64,000 nucleotides of DNA from Klebsiella variicola (GTDB lineage: Bacteria > Pseudomonadota > Gammaproteobacteria > Enterobacterales > Enterobacteriaceae): positions 5,394,001 through 5,458,000 of the forward strand of contig NZ_CP010523.2 in NCBI RefSeq assembly GCF_000828055.2, in the 5' to 3' direction. The notes under the pieces are model-generated. The model was not told the DNA's origin. It did no database searches and worked only from the letters and a program-made list of their open reading frames with translations. Both the position numbers and the translations under genes were made by a program. This document shows positions 1-10,271 of this stretch, piece after piece; position 1 is the stretch's first letter, and each line of letters opens with the position of its first letter.

Positions 1-869
<869 letters not shown>

Positions 870-1019
870 GGCTTCTCTTGCGAGCCGGATCGAAAAATTC
901 AACAAGCATCACGTTTTTCATGAAAATTCTGTAACTCACTGCCGCGACTATCTGATAAAAATGATGCAGCAGTTAGCGCGCAAGGGAAATGTCAGCGCCA
1001 TTCAGCGAGGAGAAACCAG

Positions 1020-2048
1020 GTGAAGCCCAAAAAACAAGTGGTTGCCGCCACCATGAAAGACGTCGCCCTCAAGGCAAACGTTTCCACGGCAACCGTGTCC
1101 CGAGCGTTGATGAACCCTGATAAGGTGTCGCAAGCCACCCGTAACCGGGTCGAGCAGGCGGCGCTGGAAGTCGGCTATTTACCCCAGTCGCTCGGGCGAA
1201 ATATGAAGCGCAACGAATCGCGGACGATCCTCGTGATCGTGCCGGATATCTGCGATCCCTTTTTTAGTGAAGTCATCCGCGGAATTGAAGTCACGGCCGC
1301 CGAGCACGGCTATCTGGTGTTAATCGGCGATTGCGCCCACCAGAACCAGAAAGAAAAAACCTTTATCGACCTTATTATCACCAAGCAGATCGACGGTATG
1401 GTGCTGCTCAGCTCGCGCCTGCCGTTCGACGCCAGCGTGGAAGAGCAGCGCAATTTGCCGCCGATGGTCATGTCGAACGAATTCGCGCCGGAGCTGGAGT
1501 TACCCACCGTCCACATCGATAACCTGACGGCGGCCTTTAACGCGGTGAACTATCTCCACGAACTGGGACACCAGCGTATTGGCTGTATAGCTGGCCCGGA
1601 AGATATGCCGCTGTGCCATTATCGTCTGCAGGGTTACGTGCAGGCGCTGCGTCGCAGTGGCATCACCGTCGATCCGCACTATATCGCTCGCGGCAACTTT
1701 ACTTTCGAAGCCGGCGCCAATGCGCTGGAGCAGCTGCTGTCACAGCCGGTGCCGCCCACCGCGGTCTTCTGCCATAGTGATGTGATGGCGCTGGGCGCCT
1801 TGTCGCTGGCGAAACGCCGCGGCCTGAAGGTGCCGGACGACCTGTCGATTGTCGGCTTCGATAACATCGCGTTGTCTGAATTTTGCGATCCGCCGTTGAC
1901 TACCGTTTCACAGCCGCGTTTTGATATCGGCCGTGAAGGAATGCTGCTATTACTTGAGCAAATGCAGGGTCATAATGTGAACAGCGGCTCGCGTCTGCTC
2001 GATTGCGAACTGATCGTTCGCGGCAGTACGCAAAAAATCAGACGATAA
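1020..2048 (+). CDS. cytR: LacI-family repressor CytR
   Basis: Cytidine-responsive repressor of nucleoside uptake and catabolism genes, acting together with CRP. 342 aa, the usual length. An N-terminal LacI helix-turn-helix is seen at about residues 13-33 (KDVALKANVSTATVSRALM), followed by a periplasmic-binding-protein-like effector domain (VPDICDPFFSEVIRGIE, SDVMALGAL, SIVGFDNIALSEF). The start is GTG at 1020, with AGGAGA just upstream and the conserved N-terminus following. The 150 bases between priA and cytR hold its promoter; I could not single out a CRP or CytR box. Confidence 0.95.
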   Translation: MKPKKQVVAATMKDVALKANVSTATVSRALMNPDKVSQATRNRVEQAALEVGYLPQSLGRNMKRNESRTILVIVPDICDPFFSEVIRGIEVTAAEHGYLVLIGDCAHQNQKEKTFIDLIITKQIDGMVLLSSRLPFDASVEEQRNLPPMVMSNEFAPELELPTVHIDNLTAAFNAVNYLHELGHQRIGCIAGPEDMPLCHYRLQGYVQALRRSGITVDPHYIARGNFTFEAGANALEQLLSQPVPPTAVFCHSDVMALGALSLAKRRGLKVPDDLSIVGFDNIALSEFCDPPLTTVSQPRFDIGREGMLLLLEQMQGHNVNSGSRLLDCELIVRGSTQKIRR

Positions 2049-2141
2049 CCATCAGGCTTTCGGGCCTGCTCTTCTGGTCAAAGGCCCGCCGCTTAAGTAA
2101 CATGGCGGGCTGACGAACAAATATAAGACAGCGAAACGATA

Positions 2142-3104
2142 GTGGCACAACGAGATTATGTACGCCGCAGCCAACCGGCTTCTTCGCGGCGCAAAAAGAG
2201 CACTACCCGAAGCTCAAGGAATAAGCAAAGCAGCCTTCCGGCGATTTCACCGGCGATGGTGGCGATCGCGGCGGCGGTGCTGGTGGCCTTTATCGGTGGA
2301 CTTTATTTCATTACGCACCATAAGAAAGAAGAAGCGGAAGCGATGCAAAATCGCCAGGCCGCCGGTAACGGCTTGCCGCCAAAACCGGAAGAGCGCTGGC
2401 GCTATATCAAAGAGCTGGAAAGCCGCCAGCCTGGCGTCCGCGCGCCGACCGAACCGACCGCCGGTGGCGAGGTGATGAAACCGGAACAGCTGACCGACGA
2501 GCAGCGCCAGCTGCTCGCCCAGATGCAGGCCGATATGCGCCAGCAGCCGACCCAGCTGACCGAAGTGCCGTGGAACGAACAAACCCCGGCACAGCGCCAG
2601 CAGACGCTGCAGCGTCAGCGTTTAGCACAGCAGCAACAGCAGGCGCAACAGCAGCAGTGGGCGCAAACTCAGCCGCAGGCCGTGCAGCAGCAGCCGCGCG
2701 TCCAGCAGCCGAAGCCGGTGCAACAGCAACAGCCGAAGCAGACCGCGTCGAACCAGCAGCCGTACCAGGATCTGCTGCAGACGCCGGCGCATACCAATAC
2801 CACGCAGCCACGTACGCAGGCCGCCGCGCCGGTAACCCGCGTGGAGGAAGCGCCGAAAGCCGCCGAGAAGAAAGACGATCGTAGCTGGATGATCCAGTGT
2901 GGCTCCTTTAAAGGCGCCGAGCAGGCCGAAACCGTCCGCGCTCAGCTGGCTTTTGAAGGGTTTGCTTCACATATCACCACCAACAACGGCTGGAACCGCG
3001 TAGTCATTGGCCCGCTGAAAGGCAAAGAAAGCGCCAACGAGATGATCACCCGTCTGAAGATGGCCGGACACGCGAACTGCATTCGTCTCGCCGCCAGGGG
3101 TTGA
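2142..3104 (+). CDS. ftsN: Cell division protein FtsN
   Basis: Late divisome protein that triggers septal peptidoglycan synthesis. 320 aa. The layout is typical: a basic cytoplasmic tail (about residues 1-30, rich in R, K and S), a single membrane span around residues 33-55 ([20 protein letters not shown]), a periplasmic linker that is extremely glutamine-rich (about 145-215), and a C-terminal SPOR domain (about 243-320, beginning [17 protein letters not shown]). It starts at a GTG (gtg-gca-caa, M-A-Q-R-D-Y), which fits the known N-terminus. It sits between cytR and hslV as in other enterics. Confidence 0.95.
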   Translation: MAQRDYVRRSQPASSRRKKSTTRSSRNKQSSLPAISPAMVAIAAAVLVAFIGGLYFITHHKKEEAEAMQNRQAAGNGLPPKPEERWRYIKELESRQPGVRAPTEPTAGGEVMKPEQLTDEQRQLLAQMQADMRQQPTQLTEVPWNEQTPAQRQQTLQRQRLAQQQQQAQQQQWAQTQPQAVQQQPRVQQPKPVQQQQPKQTASNQQPYQDLLQTPAHTNTTQPRTQAAAPVTRVEEAPKAAEKKDDRSWMIQCGSFKGAEQAETVRAQLAFEGFASHITTNNGWNRVVIGPLKGKESANEMITRLKMAGHANCIRLAARG

Positions 3105-3128
3105 AACCCTCAAAATCCCCCCCATCTA
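3101..3128 (+). promoter_or_regulatory. Sigma-32 heat-shock promoter of hslVU
   Basis: TTGAAA at 3101-3106 (overlapping the ftsN stop) and CCCCATCTA at 3120-3128 match the RpoH consensus (CTTGAAA / CCCCATnT), with 13 bases between them. This is the position of the known hslVU heat-shock promoter in E. coli. Seen directly; function inferred from consensus. Confidence 0.85.
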
Positions 3129-3139
3129 TAATTGCATTC

Positions 3140-3162
3140 GGCCCCGCGGACAGCGCGGGGCC
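3140..3162 (+). promoter_or_regulatory. GC-rich stem-loop in hslVU 5' leader
   Basis: GGCCCCGCG (3140-3148), loop GACAG, CGCGGGGCC (3154-3162): a perfect 9-bp stem lying between the sigma-32 promoter and the hslV start. A stabilising leader hairpin of this kind is known for hslVU mRNA in E. coli; the same role here is inferred. Confidence 0.7.
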
Positions 3163-3195
3163 CCTGTTCCGCTTTTGCAACCAAGGGGTCTGCTC

Positions 3196-3726
3196 GTGAC
3201 TACAATTGTAAGTGTTCGCCGTAACGGCCATGTTGTTATTGCCGGTGATGGCCAGGCCACGCTGGGCAACACCGTGATGAAGGGCAACGTGAAGAAAGTG
3301 CGTCGTCTGTATAACGACAAAGTGATTGCCGGTTTTGCTGGCGGCACCGCTGACGCCTTCACGCTGTTCGAACTGTTTGAACGTAAACTGGAAATGCACC
3401 AGGGCCATCTGGTGAAGGCCGCCGTTGAGCTGGCCAAAGACTGGCGAACCGATCGGATGTTGCGCAAGCTGGAAGCGCTGCTGGCCGTCGCGGACGAAAA
3501 CGCGTCGCTTATCATCACCGGTAACGGCGACGTGGTACAGCCAGAAAACGATTTGATTGCTATCGGCTCCGGCGGTCCTTACGCCCAGGCCGCGGCCCGC
3601 GCGCTGTTGGAAAACACCGATATGGGCGCGCGCGACATCGCCGAGAAAGCGTTGGATATTGCAGGTGATATCTGCATCTATACCAACCATTTCCACACCA
3701 TCGAAGAATTACCTTCTAAAGCGTAA
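3196..3726 (+). CDS. hslV: ATP-dependent protease HslV (ClpQ) subunit
   Basis: Proteolytic subunit of the HslUV (ClpQY) protease, an N-terminal-threonine hydrolase in the cytoplasm that assembles as two hexamer rings. The start is GTG at 3196, giving [19 protein letters not shown], 176 aa exactly as in E. coli; removal of the initiator exposes the catalytic threonine. A longer frame from TTG at 3175 exists but would hide that threonine. The heat-shock promoter and leader hairpin lie immediately upstream, and hslU follows after 9 bases. Confidence 0.97.
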   Translation: MTTIVSVRRNGHVVIAGDGQATLGNTVMKGNVKKVRRLYNDKVIAGFAGGTADAFTLFELFERKLEMHQGHLVKAAVELAKDWRTDRMLRKLEALLAVADENASLIITGNGDVVQPENDLIAIGSGGPYAQAAARALLENTDMGARDIAEKALDIAGDICIYTNHFHTIEELPSKA

Positions 3727-3735
3727 GGATCTCCC

Positions 3736-5070
3736 ATGTCTGAAATGACCCCACGCGAAATTGTCAGCGAACTGGACAAACACATTATCGGCCAGGACGC
3801 CGCCAAGCGTTCTGTTGCTATCGCCCTGCGTAACCGCTGGCGCCGGATGCAGCTTAACGAAGAGCTGCGTCATGAAGTCACGCCGAAAAACATTCTGATG
3901 ATCGGCCCAACCGGCGTCGGTAAAACCGAGATTGCCCGTCGTCTGGCGAAACTGGCCAACGCGCCGTTTATTAAAGTTGAAGCGACCAAGTTCACCGAAG
4001 TGGGCTATGTTGGTAAAGAAGTGGACTCGATCATCCGCGATCTGACCGATGCGGCGATCAAAATGGTTCGCATGCAGTCCATCGATAAAAACCGTTACCG
4101 CGCGGAAGAGCTGGCGGAAGAGCGCGTGCTTGACGTGCTGATCCCACCGGCGAAAAACAACTGGGGCCAGGCTGAACAGCCGCAGGAACCCTCTGCTGCG
4201 CGCCAGGCGTTCCGCAAGAAACTGCGTGAAGGCCAGCTGGACGATAAAGAGATTGAAATCGATCTCGCTGCGGCGCCGATGGGCGTTGAAATCATGTCCC
4301 CTCCGGGCATGGAAGAGATGACCAGCCAGCTGCAGTCCATGTTCCAGAACCTCGGCGGTCAGAAGCAGAAACCGCGTAAGCTGAAAATCAAAGACGCGAT
4401 GAAGCTGCTGATTGAAGAAGAAGCGGCCAAGCTGGTCAACCCGGAAGAGCTGAAGCAGGAAGCCATCGACGCTGTAGAACAGCACGGTATCGTCTTTATC
4501 GACGAAATCGACAAAATCTGTAAGCGCGGCGGCAACTCCTCCGGCCCGGACGTGTCTCGCGAAGGCGTACAGCGCGACCTGCTGCCGCTGGTTGAAGGCT
4601 GCACCGTCTCCACCAAGCACGGGATGGTTAAGACCGACCACATTCTGTTTATCGCCTCCGGCGCGTTCCAGGTGGCCAGTCCGTCCGATCTGATCCCTGA
4701 GCTGCAGGGGCGTCTGCCGATCCGCGTTGAGCTGAAAGCGCTGACCACCCATGACTTCGAGCGCATCCTGACCGAGCCGAATGCCTCCATCACCGTGCAG
4801 TACAAAGCGCTGATGGCGACCGAAGGGGTGAATATCGAATTCACCGAAGACGGTATCAAGCGTATCGCCCAGGCCGCGTGGCAGGTAAACGAAACCACCG
4901 AGAACATCGGTGCGCGTCGCCTGCATACCGTGCTGGAGCGTCTGGTGGAAGATATTTCCTATGATGCCAGCGAGATGAACGGCCAGACCGTCATTATCGA
5001 TGCCGAATATGTGAGTAAACACCTGGATGTTCTGGTGGCAGATGAAGATCTGAGCCGTTTTATCCTATAA
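3736..5070 (+). CDS. hslU: HslU (ClpY) unfoldase ATPase
   Basis: AAA+ unfoldase that feeds substrates such as SulA and RcsA to HslV. 444 aa, family length. Walker A is seen at about residues 57-64 (GPTGVGKT), Walker B at about 253-258 ([10 protein letters not shown]), an inserted I domain between them (about 110-240), sensor residues near [12 protein letters not shown], and the conserved C-terminal tail SRFIL that docks into HslV. Co-transcribed with hslV. Confidence 0.97.
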   Translation: MSEMTPREIVSELDKHIIGQDAAKRSVAIALRNRWRRMQLNEELRHEVTPKNILMIGPTGVGKTEIARRLAKLANAPFIKVEATKFTEVGYVGKEVDSIIRDLTDAAIKMVRMQSIDKNRYRAEELAEERVLDVLIPPAKNNWGQAEQPQEPSAARQAFRKKLREGQLDDKEIEIDLAAAPMGVEIMSPPGMEEMTSQLQSMFQNLGGQKQKPRKLKIKDAMKLLIEEEAAKLVNPEELKQEAIDAVEQHGIVFIDEIDKICKRGGNSSGPDVSREGVQRDLLPLVEGCTVSTKHGMVKTDHILFIASGAFQVASPSDLIPELQGRLPIRVELKALTTHDFERILTEPNASITVQYKALMATEGVNIEFTEDGIKRIAQAAWQVNETTENIGARRLHTVLERLVEDISYDASEMNGQTVIIDAEYVSKHLDVLVADEDLSRFIL

Positions 5071-5100
5071 TCCGGTGCAATGCATTTTCATCACTGTTGA

Positions 5101-5124
5101 TGGGGGCTATAGCCCCCATTTTTA
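5101..5124 (+). terminator. Rho-independent terminator after hslU
   Basis: Perfect palindrome TGGGGGCTATAGCCCCCA (5101-5118) followed by TTTTTA. It lies only about 15 bases before the menA start, so menA is probably read through in part or has its own signal. Confidence 0.85.
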
Positions 5125-5139
5125 TTGGCTAAAATAACT

Positions 5140-6060
5140 ATGACTGATATCAGCCGTTCTCGGGCATGGCTGGAAAGCCTGCGTCCTAAAACGTTACCGC
5201 TGGCGTTTGCCGCGATTATTGTTGGCACCACCCTTGCCTGGCAGCAGGGCCATTTTGATCCCTGGGTTGCTCTGCTGGCGCTGATCACCGCTGGCTTGCT
5301 GCAAATTCTTTCTAACCTGGCGAATGACTATGGCGACGCAGTCAAAGGGAGCGATAAACCCGATCGCATCGGGCCGCTGCGCGGCATGCAGAAAGGGGTG
5401 ATTACCCCCCAGCAGATGAAGCGCGCTCTCATCGTCACCGTCGCGCTGATCTGTCTGTTTGGTCTGGCGCTGCTGTGCGCCGCCTGGCAGAGCGTCGGCG
5501 ACTTCATCGGCTTCCTCGCCCTGGGAGGCCTGTCTATCGTGGCCGCCATCACCTACACGGTGGGCACCCGCCCCTATGGATATATTGGTCTGGGTGATAT
5601 CTCAGTACTCGTTTTCTTCGGTTGGCTGAGCGTCCTCGGCAGCTGGTATCTGCAAGCCCATAATGTGGAAGCGGCCATTTTTCTGCCGGCGACAGCCTGC
5701 GGTCTGCTGGCGACCGCCGTGCTGAACATCAATAATCTGCGCGATATCGACAGCGACCGGCAGAACGGGAAGAACACCCTCGCCGTGCGCCTGGGCCCGG
5801 TCAATGCCCGCCGCTATCATGCCTGCCTGCTGCTCGGCGCCCTGCTGTGTCTGGCGCTATTTAACCTGCTGGCGCTGCATTCAGCCTGGGGCTGGCTGTT
5901 TATTCTCGCCACCCCGCTGCTGGTGAAACAGGCGCGCTACGTCCTGCGCGAATCCGATCCGCTGGCGATGCGGCCAATGCTCGAAAAGACGGTTAAAGGG
6001 GCCTTACTGACCAACCTGCTGTTTGTCATCGGAATTATTGCCAGTAAGCTGATGGCTTAA
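5140..6060 (+). CDS. menA: 1,4-dihydroxy-2-naphthoate octaprenyltransferase MenA
   Basis: Membrane prenyltransferase of menaquinone synthesis that joins an octaprenyl chain to 1,4-dihydroxy-2-naphthoate. 306 aa from ATG at 5140 (MTDISRSRAWLESLRPKTLP), matching the E. coli N-terminus; a TTG 15 bases upstream is in frame but less likely. UbiA-family aspartate motifs are visible: NDYGDAVKGSDKPDR (about residues 66-80) and NLRDIDSDRQNGKNT (about 195-209). Eight to nine hydrophobic helices. Lies between hslU and rraA as in E. coli. Confidence 0.95.
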   Translation: MTDISRSRAWLESLRPKTLPLAFAAIIVGTTLAWQQGHFDPWVALLALITAGLLQILSNLANDYGDAVKGSDKPDRIGPLRGMQKGVITPQQMKRALIVTVALICLFGLALLCAAWQSVGDFIGFLALGGLSIVAAITYTVGTRPYGYIGLGDISVLVFFGWLSVLGSWYLQAHNVEAAIFLPATACGLLATAVLNINNLRDIDSDRQNGKNTLAVRLGPVNARRYHACLLLGALLCLALFNLLALHSAWGWLFILATPLLVKQARYVLRESDPLAMRPMLEKTVKGALLTNLLFVIGIIASKLMA

Positions 6061-6090
6061 CTGACAAATATCAATTAACAATTGATGATT

Positions 6091-6120
6091 TTGCCAACAA
6101 TGGGATTCGCGGGATATACT
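6091..6120 (+). promoter_or_regulatory. Candidate rraA promoter
   Basis: TTGCCA (6091-6096) and TATACT (6115-6120) are separated by 18 bases and sit 33 bases before the rraA start, so rraA probably has its own promoter in addition to read-through from menA. In E. coli rraA has a growth-phase promoter; equivalence here is inference. Confidence 0.55.
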
Positions 6121-6152
6121 AAAAACTCTCGCAGCAACTGAACGTTAAGCCT

Positions 6153-6638
6153 ATGAAATACGATACTTCCGAGCTTTGTGACATCTACCAGGAAGATGTC
6201 AACGTCGTGGAACCGCTGTTCTCTAACTTTGGAGGACGGTCGTCGTTTGGTGGACAAATCATTACGGTAAAATGTTTCGAGGATAACGGGTTGCTCTATG
6301 ATCTGCTCGAGCAGAACGGCCGTGGTCATATTCTCCTGATCGACGGCGGCGGCTCAGTACGACGCGCGTTAATTGACGCCGACCTGGCGCGTCTGGCCGT
6401 ACAGAATGAATGGGAAGGGTTAGTGGTCTATGGCGCGGTGCGCCAGGTTGACGACCTTGAGGAGCTGGACATCGGCATCCAGGCGCTGGCGGCTATTCCG
6501 GTCGGCGCGGCTGGCGAAGGCATCGGCGAAAGCGACGTGCGCGTCAATTTCGGCGGGGTGACCTTCTTCTCCGGCGACCATCTGTATGCCGATAACACCG
6601 GGATGATCCTGTCGGAAGACCCGCTGGATATCGAATAA
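6153..6638 (+). CDS. rraA: Regulator of ribonuclease E activity A (RraA)
   Basis: Protein inhibitor of RNase E; binds the RNase E C-terminal half and changes mRNA decay. 161 aa, nearly identical along its length to the E. coli protein as I remember it ([20 protein letters not shown] to SEDPLDIE). Older annotations name it MenG because it follows menA, but it has no methyltransferase motifs. Followed directly by a terminator shared with the convergent pfkA. Confidence 0.95.
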   Translation: MKYDTSELCDIYQEDVNVVEPLFSNFGGRSSFGGQIITVKCFEDNGLLYDLLEQNGRGHILLIDGGGSVRRALIDADLARLAVQNEWEGLVVYGAVRQVDDLEELDIGIQALAAIPVGAAGEGIGESDVRVNFGGVTFFSGDHLYADNTGMILSEDPLDIE

Positions 6639-6652
6639 ACCCTCCGCCATAA

Positions 6653-6681
6653 AAAAGGCCTTCTCCATGAGAAGGCCTTTT
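6653..6681. terminator. Bidirectional terminator between rraA and pfkA
   Basis: AAAAGGCCTTCTC (6653-6665), loop CAT, GAGAAGGCCTTTT (6669-6681): a perfect 13-bp stem with A-run upstream and T-run downstream, so it can end transcripts from both convergent genes. Confidence 0.9.
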
Positions 6682-6699
6682 GTTTATCCGACGCGCAAC

Positions 6700-7662
6700 T
6701 TAGTACAGTTTCTTCGCGCAATCCAGCCAGTCGTTCTTGAACGGACGCTTCATGTTCTCGATGGCATCGATGATGTCGTGGTGCACCAGCTTCTCGTTCT
6801 GGATGCCGACGCAACGGCCGCCATGGCCTTGCAGCAGCAGCTCAATTGCATAGGCGCCCATGCGGGAAGCCAGGATGCGGTCGTAAGGAACCGGGGAACC
6901 GCCGCGTTGAATGTGGCCGAGGACGGTGGCGCGAGTTTCACGCCCGGTTTCTTTCTCGATGTAGCTTGCCAGCTCGTCAACGTCGCACATGTGCTCGGTG
7001 ATCGCCACGATAGCGTGTTTCTTACCTTTCGCGATACCGGCTTTGATTTCGGCCACCAGATCGTCACGGGTGTATTCCACTTCCGGCACCATGATGAACT
7101 CACAGCCGCCGGCAATCGCCGCCGCCAGGGTCAGGTCGCCGCAGTAACGGCCCATCACTTCCACCACGGAGATACGCTGGTGTGAAGAAGAGGTGTCGCG
7201 CAGGCGGTCAATCGCTTCCACCACGGTGCTCAGGGCGGTGAAAAAGCCGATGGTGTAGTCAGTGCCTTTGATATCGTTGTCGATGGTGCCAGGCAGGCCG
7301 ATGCACGGGAAGCCCATCTCGGTCAGGCGCATTGCGCCCATATAGGACCCGTCACCACCGATAACCACCAGCGCATCCAGGCCGCGCTTCTTCATGTTTT
7401 CGATAGCCACAGCGCGAATGTGTTCTTCGCGGAATTCCGGGAAGCGAGCGGAGCCCAGGAAGGTGCCGCCGCGGTTGATCATGTCGGAAACGCTGTAACG
7501 GTCGAGCTGAACCATACGGTCTTCATACAATCCGAGGTAACCGTCATAGATTCCAAAAACTTCCAGACCTTCCGTTAATGCCGCGCGCACCACGCCACGA
7601 ATTGCTGCGTTCATGCCCGGCGCATCACCGCCACTTGTCAACACACCGATTTTCTTAATCAT
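6700..7662 (-). CDS. pfkA: 6-phosphofructokinase I
   Basis: Main glycolytic ATP-dependent phosphofructokinase. 320 aa, the canonical length. Diagnostic motifs: [18 protein letters not shown] (ATP/F6P loop, about residues 9-26), GGDGS (about 102-106), [16 protein letters not shown] with the catalytic aspartate and the glycine typical of ATP-dependent enzymes, and [18 protein letters not shown] second, strongly diverged member of this family is encoded at 40867-41847. Here pfkA is the direct neighbour of rraA, unlike the E. coli order (see findings). Confidence 0.98.
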   Translation of the reverse strand: MIKKIGVLTSGGDAPGMNAAIRGVVRAALTEGLEVFGIYDGYLGLYEDRMVQLDRYSVSDMINRGGTFLGSARFPEFREEHIRAVAIENMKKRGLDALVVIGGDGSYMGAMRLTEMGFPCIGLPGTIDNDIKGTDYTIGFFTALSTVVEAIDRLRDTSSSHQRISVVEVMGRYCGDLTLAAAIAGGCEFIMVPEVEYTRDDLVAEIKAGIAKGKKHAIVAITEHMCDVDELASYIEKETGRETRATVLGHIQRGGSPVPYDRILASRMGAYAIELLLQGHGGRCVGIQNEKLVHHDIIDAIENMKRPFKNDWLDCAKKLY

Positions 7663-7858
7663 GACTACCTCTGAACTTAGGAAGCAAAAAATAATTCTGT
7701 TGCCTGAAGCGCTCCCTCACCAGGAGTGCACGACGCTAATGACAATAGTATATCAAACGCCTCAAGCTGAATTGATTCAGGTCAGACCAAACGGCGGTAA
7801 TTTATACAAAAAATGCCGATCTGCCCCACATTTTTACATCGAGTTTACAGACTATAAC

Positions 7859-8761
7859 CTAACGCTCAAAAAAGCCCTGCTGCGCCGCTGGCACCACAGA
7901 ACTGGGATCCTGATGGATAATGACATCGGAACCCGGGAAACGGCGCAGAATCGCCTGCTCCACCTGGTCTGCAATCACGTGGGCTTGCACCAGCGGGAGG
8001 TTATCTTCCATTTCCAAATGAATCTGAATAAAGCGGGTCGGCCCTGACTGCCGCGTTCGTAGATCGTGCGCCCCGCGGATGCCGGGCCATGCGGTCACGA
8101 TGGTGATAATGTCCTGACGCTCCTCGTCAGGCAAGGCGCGGTCGAGTAGTGACTGAACCGCCTCATAGCCCATCCGCAGCGCGCTATATAAAATATAGAT
8201 GCCAATTCCTAAGGCAAACAACGCATCGGCGCGATGCCAGCCGTACCAGGAAAGGCCCAGCGCCACCAGAATAGCGCCGTTCATCATAACATCAGACTGA
8301 TAATGAAGCATATCCGCCCGCACCGCCTGGCTCTGGGTTTTTCGCACCACCCAGCGCTGGAAGGTCACCAGCGCCAGCGTGCTGAACAGGGCGATCAACG
8401 TGACGACGACCCCGACGCCAGCGGCCTGCAGCGGCTCCGGACGCACCAGGTGCTGGATGCCGGTGAGAAACAGAAACAACGCCGAGCCGGAGATAAACAT
8501 GCTTTGCGCCAGCGCCGCCAGCGATTCCGCTTTGCCGTGGCCAAAGGTATGCTCTTCATCAGCAGGTTGCAGCGAATAGCGAACCACCAGCAGGTTGGTC
8601 AGCGAGGCGGCAATATCCACCAGCGAATCCACCAGCGCAGCCAGAATACTGACTGAACCGGTATACCACCACGCAAAAATTTTGATCAAAAGTAACGCGG
8701 AGGCCATGGCCGTCGCGGCGATAGCGGCGCGGCTGACCAACCGGCCATAAGATTGATTCAT
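7859..8761 (-). CDS. fieF: Ferrous-iron/zinc efflux pump FieF (YiiP)
   Basis: Cation diffusion facilitator that exports Zn(II) and Fe(II) from the cytoplasm in exchange for protons. 300 aa from ATG at 8761 ([17 protein letters not shown]), the length of the E. coli homologue; the frame stays open 37 codons further but that part would run into the CpxQ terminator. Transport-site metal ligands are visible as [11 protein letters not shown] (DxxxD) and HYQSDVM (HxxxD). Six membrane helices, then a cytoplasmic metal-binding domain with EHTFGHGK and the C-terminal FIQIHLEM region. Confidence 0.95.
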   Translation of the reverse strand: MNQSYGRLVSRAAIAATAMASALLLIKIFAWWYTGSVSILAALVDSLVDIAASLTNLLVVRYSLQPADEEHTFGHGKAESLAALAQSMFISGSALFLFLTGIQHLVRPEPLQAAGVGVVVTLIALFSTLALVTFQRWVVRKTQSQAVRADMLHYQSDVMMNGAILVALGLSWYGWHRADALFALGIGIYILYSALRMGYEAVQSLLDRALPDEERQDIITIVTAWPGIRGAHDLRTRQSGPTRFIQIHLEMEDNLPLVQAHVIADQVEQAILRRFPGSDVIIHQDPSSVVPAAQQGFFER

Positions 8762-8852
8762 ATAGGCTCCTTCTCCTGCAATGCGCTTAGTATAACCTGA
8801 ACTTGTGACGCTCACGGGATACGCGAAGAAGTTGATTTGCCGAAAAAAGGGC

Positions 8853-8910
8853 AAAAAAAACCCCCACATCATGTGGGGGAAGACAGGGATGGTGTCTATG
8901 GCAAGGAAAA
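8853..8910 (-). ncRNA. cpxQ: CpxQ small RNA (cpxP 3' UTR)
   Basis: Directly after the cpxP stop, the minus strand reads TTTTCCTTGCCATAGACACC, continuing to a CCCCCACATGATGTGGGGG hairpin and eight U. This matches the 58-nt CpxQ RNA known from E. coli/Salmonella, which RNase E releases from the cpxP 3' end and which uses Hfq to repress envelope-protein mRNAs during Cpx stress; the span here is also 58 bases. It doubles as the cpxP terminator. Identity is from remembered sequence. Confidence 0.9.
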
Positions 8911-8919
8911 CAGGGTTTG

Positions 8920-9423
8920 TTACTGGGGTTGCAGGGTGTTGCTACTACTCGAAAGCATCATTGCTGAGCCTTTCTGCATCCTTGCAACCTCACGCAACTG
9001 ATCCATACGTTGCTGGTGCTTAGCATTTAAAACCGCTTGCTGCTCTGGCGTAAGCAGGTGATACATCTGGTTGCGGACCTTAGCCATCTCGACCTGGCGA
9101 GCAACCTGTTCCTGCGCCATCTTTTCTGCCTGAGCGCGCACAGCGTTTTCATCAAAATTTTCTGCGGTGACAAGGCGATGCATTGTCTCCATTTCGCTAA
9201 CATTAACGGGGAGCCTGTCGTGGCGTGCCCGTTGCATAAGATCCCGTAACTGCTGACGTTGCTGCTCGGTTAAACTTATGCCGTCAAACATATGGCTCTG
9301 GCTACCGCGCTGTCCCCCTTCGTCTCCGGGGAGCCAGTTAACGCTGGTAACGACTTCAGCGGCCTGGCTATATGCACTTAGCGCCAGCGTTGAGGCCATG
9401 ACGGCAGCGATAACATTGCGCAT
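8920..9423 (-). CDS. cpxP: Periplasmic Cpx stress inhibitor/chaperone CpxP
   Basis: Periplasmic inhibitor of the CpxA kinase and adaptor for degradation of misfolded pilins. 167 aa from ATG at 9423; GGGAG lies six bases upstream, which favours it over the adjacent in-frame GTG. Signal peptide about residues 1-22 ([23 protein letters not shown]). Two LTxxQ motifs of the CpxP/Spy family are seen: LTEQQRQQL (about 50-58) and LTPEQQAVL (about 126-134). The last dozen residues are rich in M and S, differing from E. coli. Divergent from cpxRA with a CpxR box between. Confidence 0.95.
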   Translation of the reverse strand: MRNVIAAVMASTLALSAYSQAAEVVTSVNWLPGDEGGQRGSQSHMFDGISLTEQQRQQLRDLMQRARHDRLPVNVSEMETMHRLVTAENFDENAVRAQAEKMAQEQVARQVEMAKVRNQMYHLLTPEQQAVLNAKHQQRMDQLREVARMQKGSAMMLSSSSNTLQPQ

Positions 9424-9502
9424 CACATACTCCCAAAACGTTTGTGTCGCGATTCAACGAGAGACAGTCTACGATTCAGGCTGCAAACATGCGTCAGGGG
9501 GT

Positions 9503-9517
9503 GTAAAACAACGTAAA
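9503..9517. promoter_or_regulatory. CpxR-binding box (cpxP/cpxRA intergenic)
   Basis: GTAAA-acaac-GTAAA is an exact match to the CpxR consensus GTAAAN5GTAAA. It lies 80 bases upstream of cpxP and 56 bases upstream of cpxR, so it can serve both divergent units (autoregulation). Confidence 0.88.
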
Positions 9518-9572
9518 GTCATGGATTAGCGGGCCTTGATGACGTAATTTCTGCCTCGGAGGTATTTAAAAG

Positions 9573-10271
9573 ATGAATAAAATCCTGTTAGTTGATGATG
9601 ACCGGGAGCTCACCTCCCTGTTAAAAGAGCTGCTCGATATGGAAGGTTTTAACGTGCTGGTGGCCCATGATGGGGAACAGGCGCTGGCCCTTCTGGACGA
9701 CAGCGTTGATTTATTGCTGCTCGACGTAATGATGCCGAAGAAAAACGGTATTGATACGCTGAAAGAGCTGCGTCAGACACACCAGACCCCGGTTATCATG
9801 CTAACAGCGCGCGGAAGCGAGCTGGATCGCGTTCTCGGCCTTGAGCTGGGCGCGGATGACTATTTGCCTAAGCCGTTCAACGATCGTGAACTGGTGGCCC
9901 GTATACGCGCGATTCTGCGCCGTTCCCACTGGAGCGAGCAGCAGCAGACGACCGAAGCCGGATCGCCAACGCTGGAAGTGGATGCCTTAAGCCTCAATCC
10001 GGGCCGTCAGGAAGCCAATTTCGATGGCCAGACGCTGGAGCTCACCGGTACCGAATTCACCCTGCTCTATCTGTTAGCGCAACATCTCGGCCAGGTGGTG
10101 TCGCGTGAACATTTAAGCCAGGAAGTGTTAGGCAAGCGCCTGACGCCGTTCGACCGCGCCATCGATATGCATATTTCCAACCTGCGGCGTAAGCTGCCGG
10201 AGCGCAAAGATGGCCATCCGTGGTTTAAAACGCTGCGTGGCCGCGGGTATCTGATGGTTTCCGCTTCATGA
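9573..10271 (+). CDS. cpxR: Response regulator CpxR
   Basis: OmpR-family DNA-binding response regulator of the Cpx envelope stress response. 232 aa. Receiver domain at residues 1-118 with acidic pocket VDDDRE, phospho-acceptor aspartate in LLLLDVMMPKKNG (residue about 51) and the conserved lysine in LPKPF; winged-helix effector domain about 135-230 (LELTGTEFTLLYLLAQH, RGRGYLMV). Overlaps cpxA by four bases, indicating coupled translation. Confidence 0.97.
   Translation: MNKILLVDDDRELTSLLKELLDMEGFNVLVAHDGEQALALLDDSVDLLLLDVMMPKKNGIDTLKELRQTHQTPVIMLTARGSELDRVLGLELGADDYLPKPFNDRELVARIRAILRRSHWSEQQQTTEAGSPTLEVDALSLNPGRQEANFDGQTLELTGTEFTLLYLLAQHLGQVVSREHLSQEVLGKRLTPFDRAIDMHISNLRRKLPERKDGHPWFKTLRGRGYLMVSAS

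Noticed and set aside
2630..2760. CAG-rich tract considered as a tandem repeat element.
   Set aside because: It encodes the normal glutamine-rich linker of FtsN.
3709..5022. Long open frame on the minus strand opposite hslU (also similar ones opposite rhaA, rafA, fdoG, typA and glnA).
   Set aside because: These are mirror frames caused by the codon bias of GC-rich genes; they are low-complexity in H, Q and R, lack start signals and match no family.
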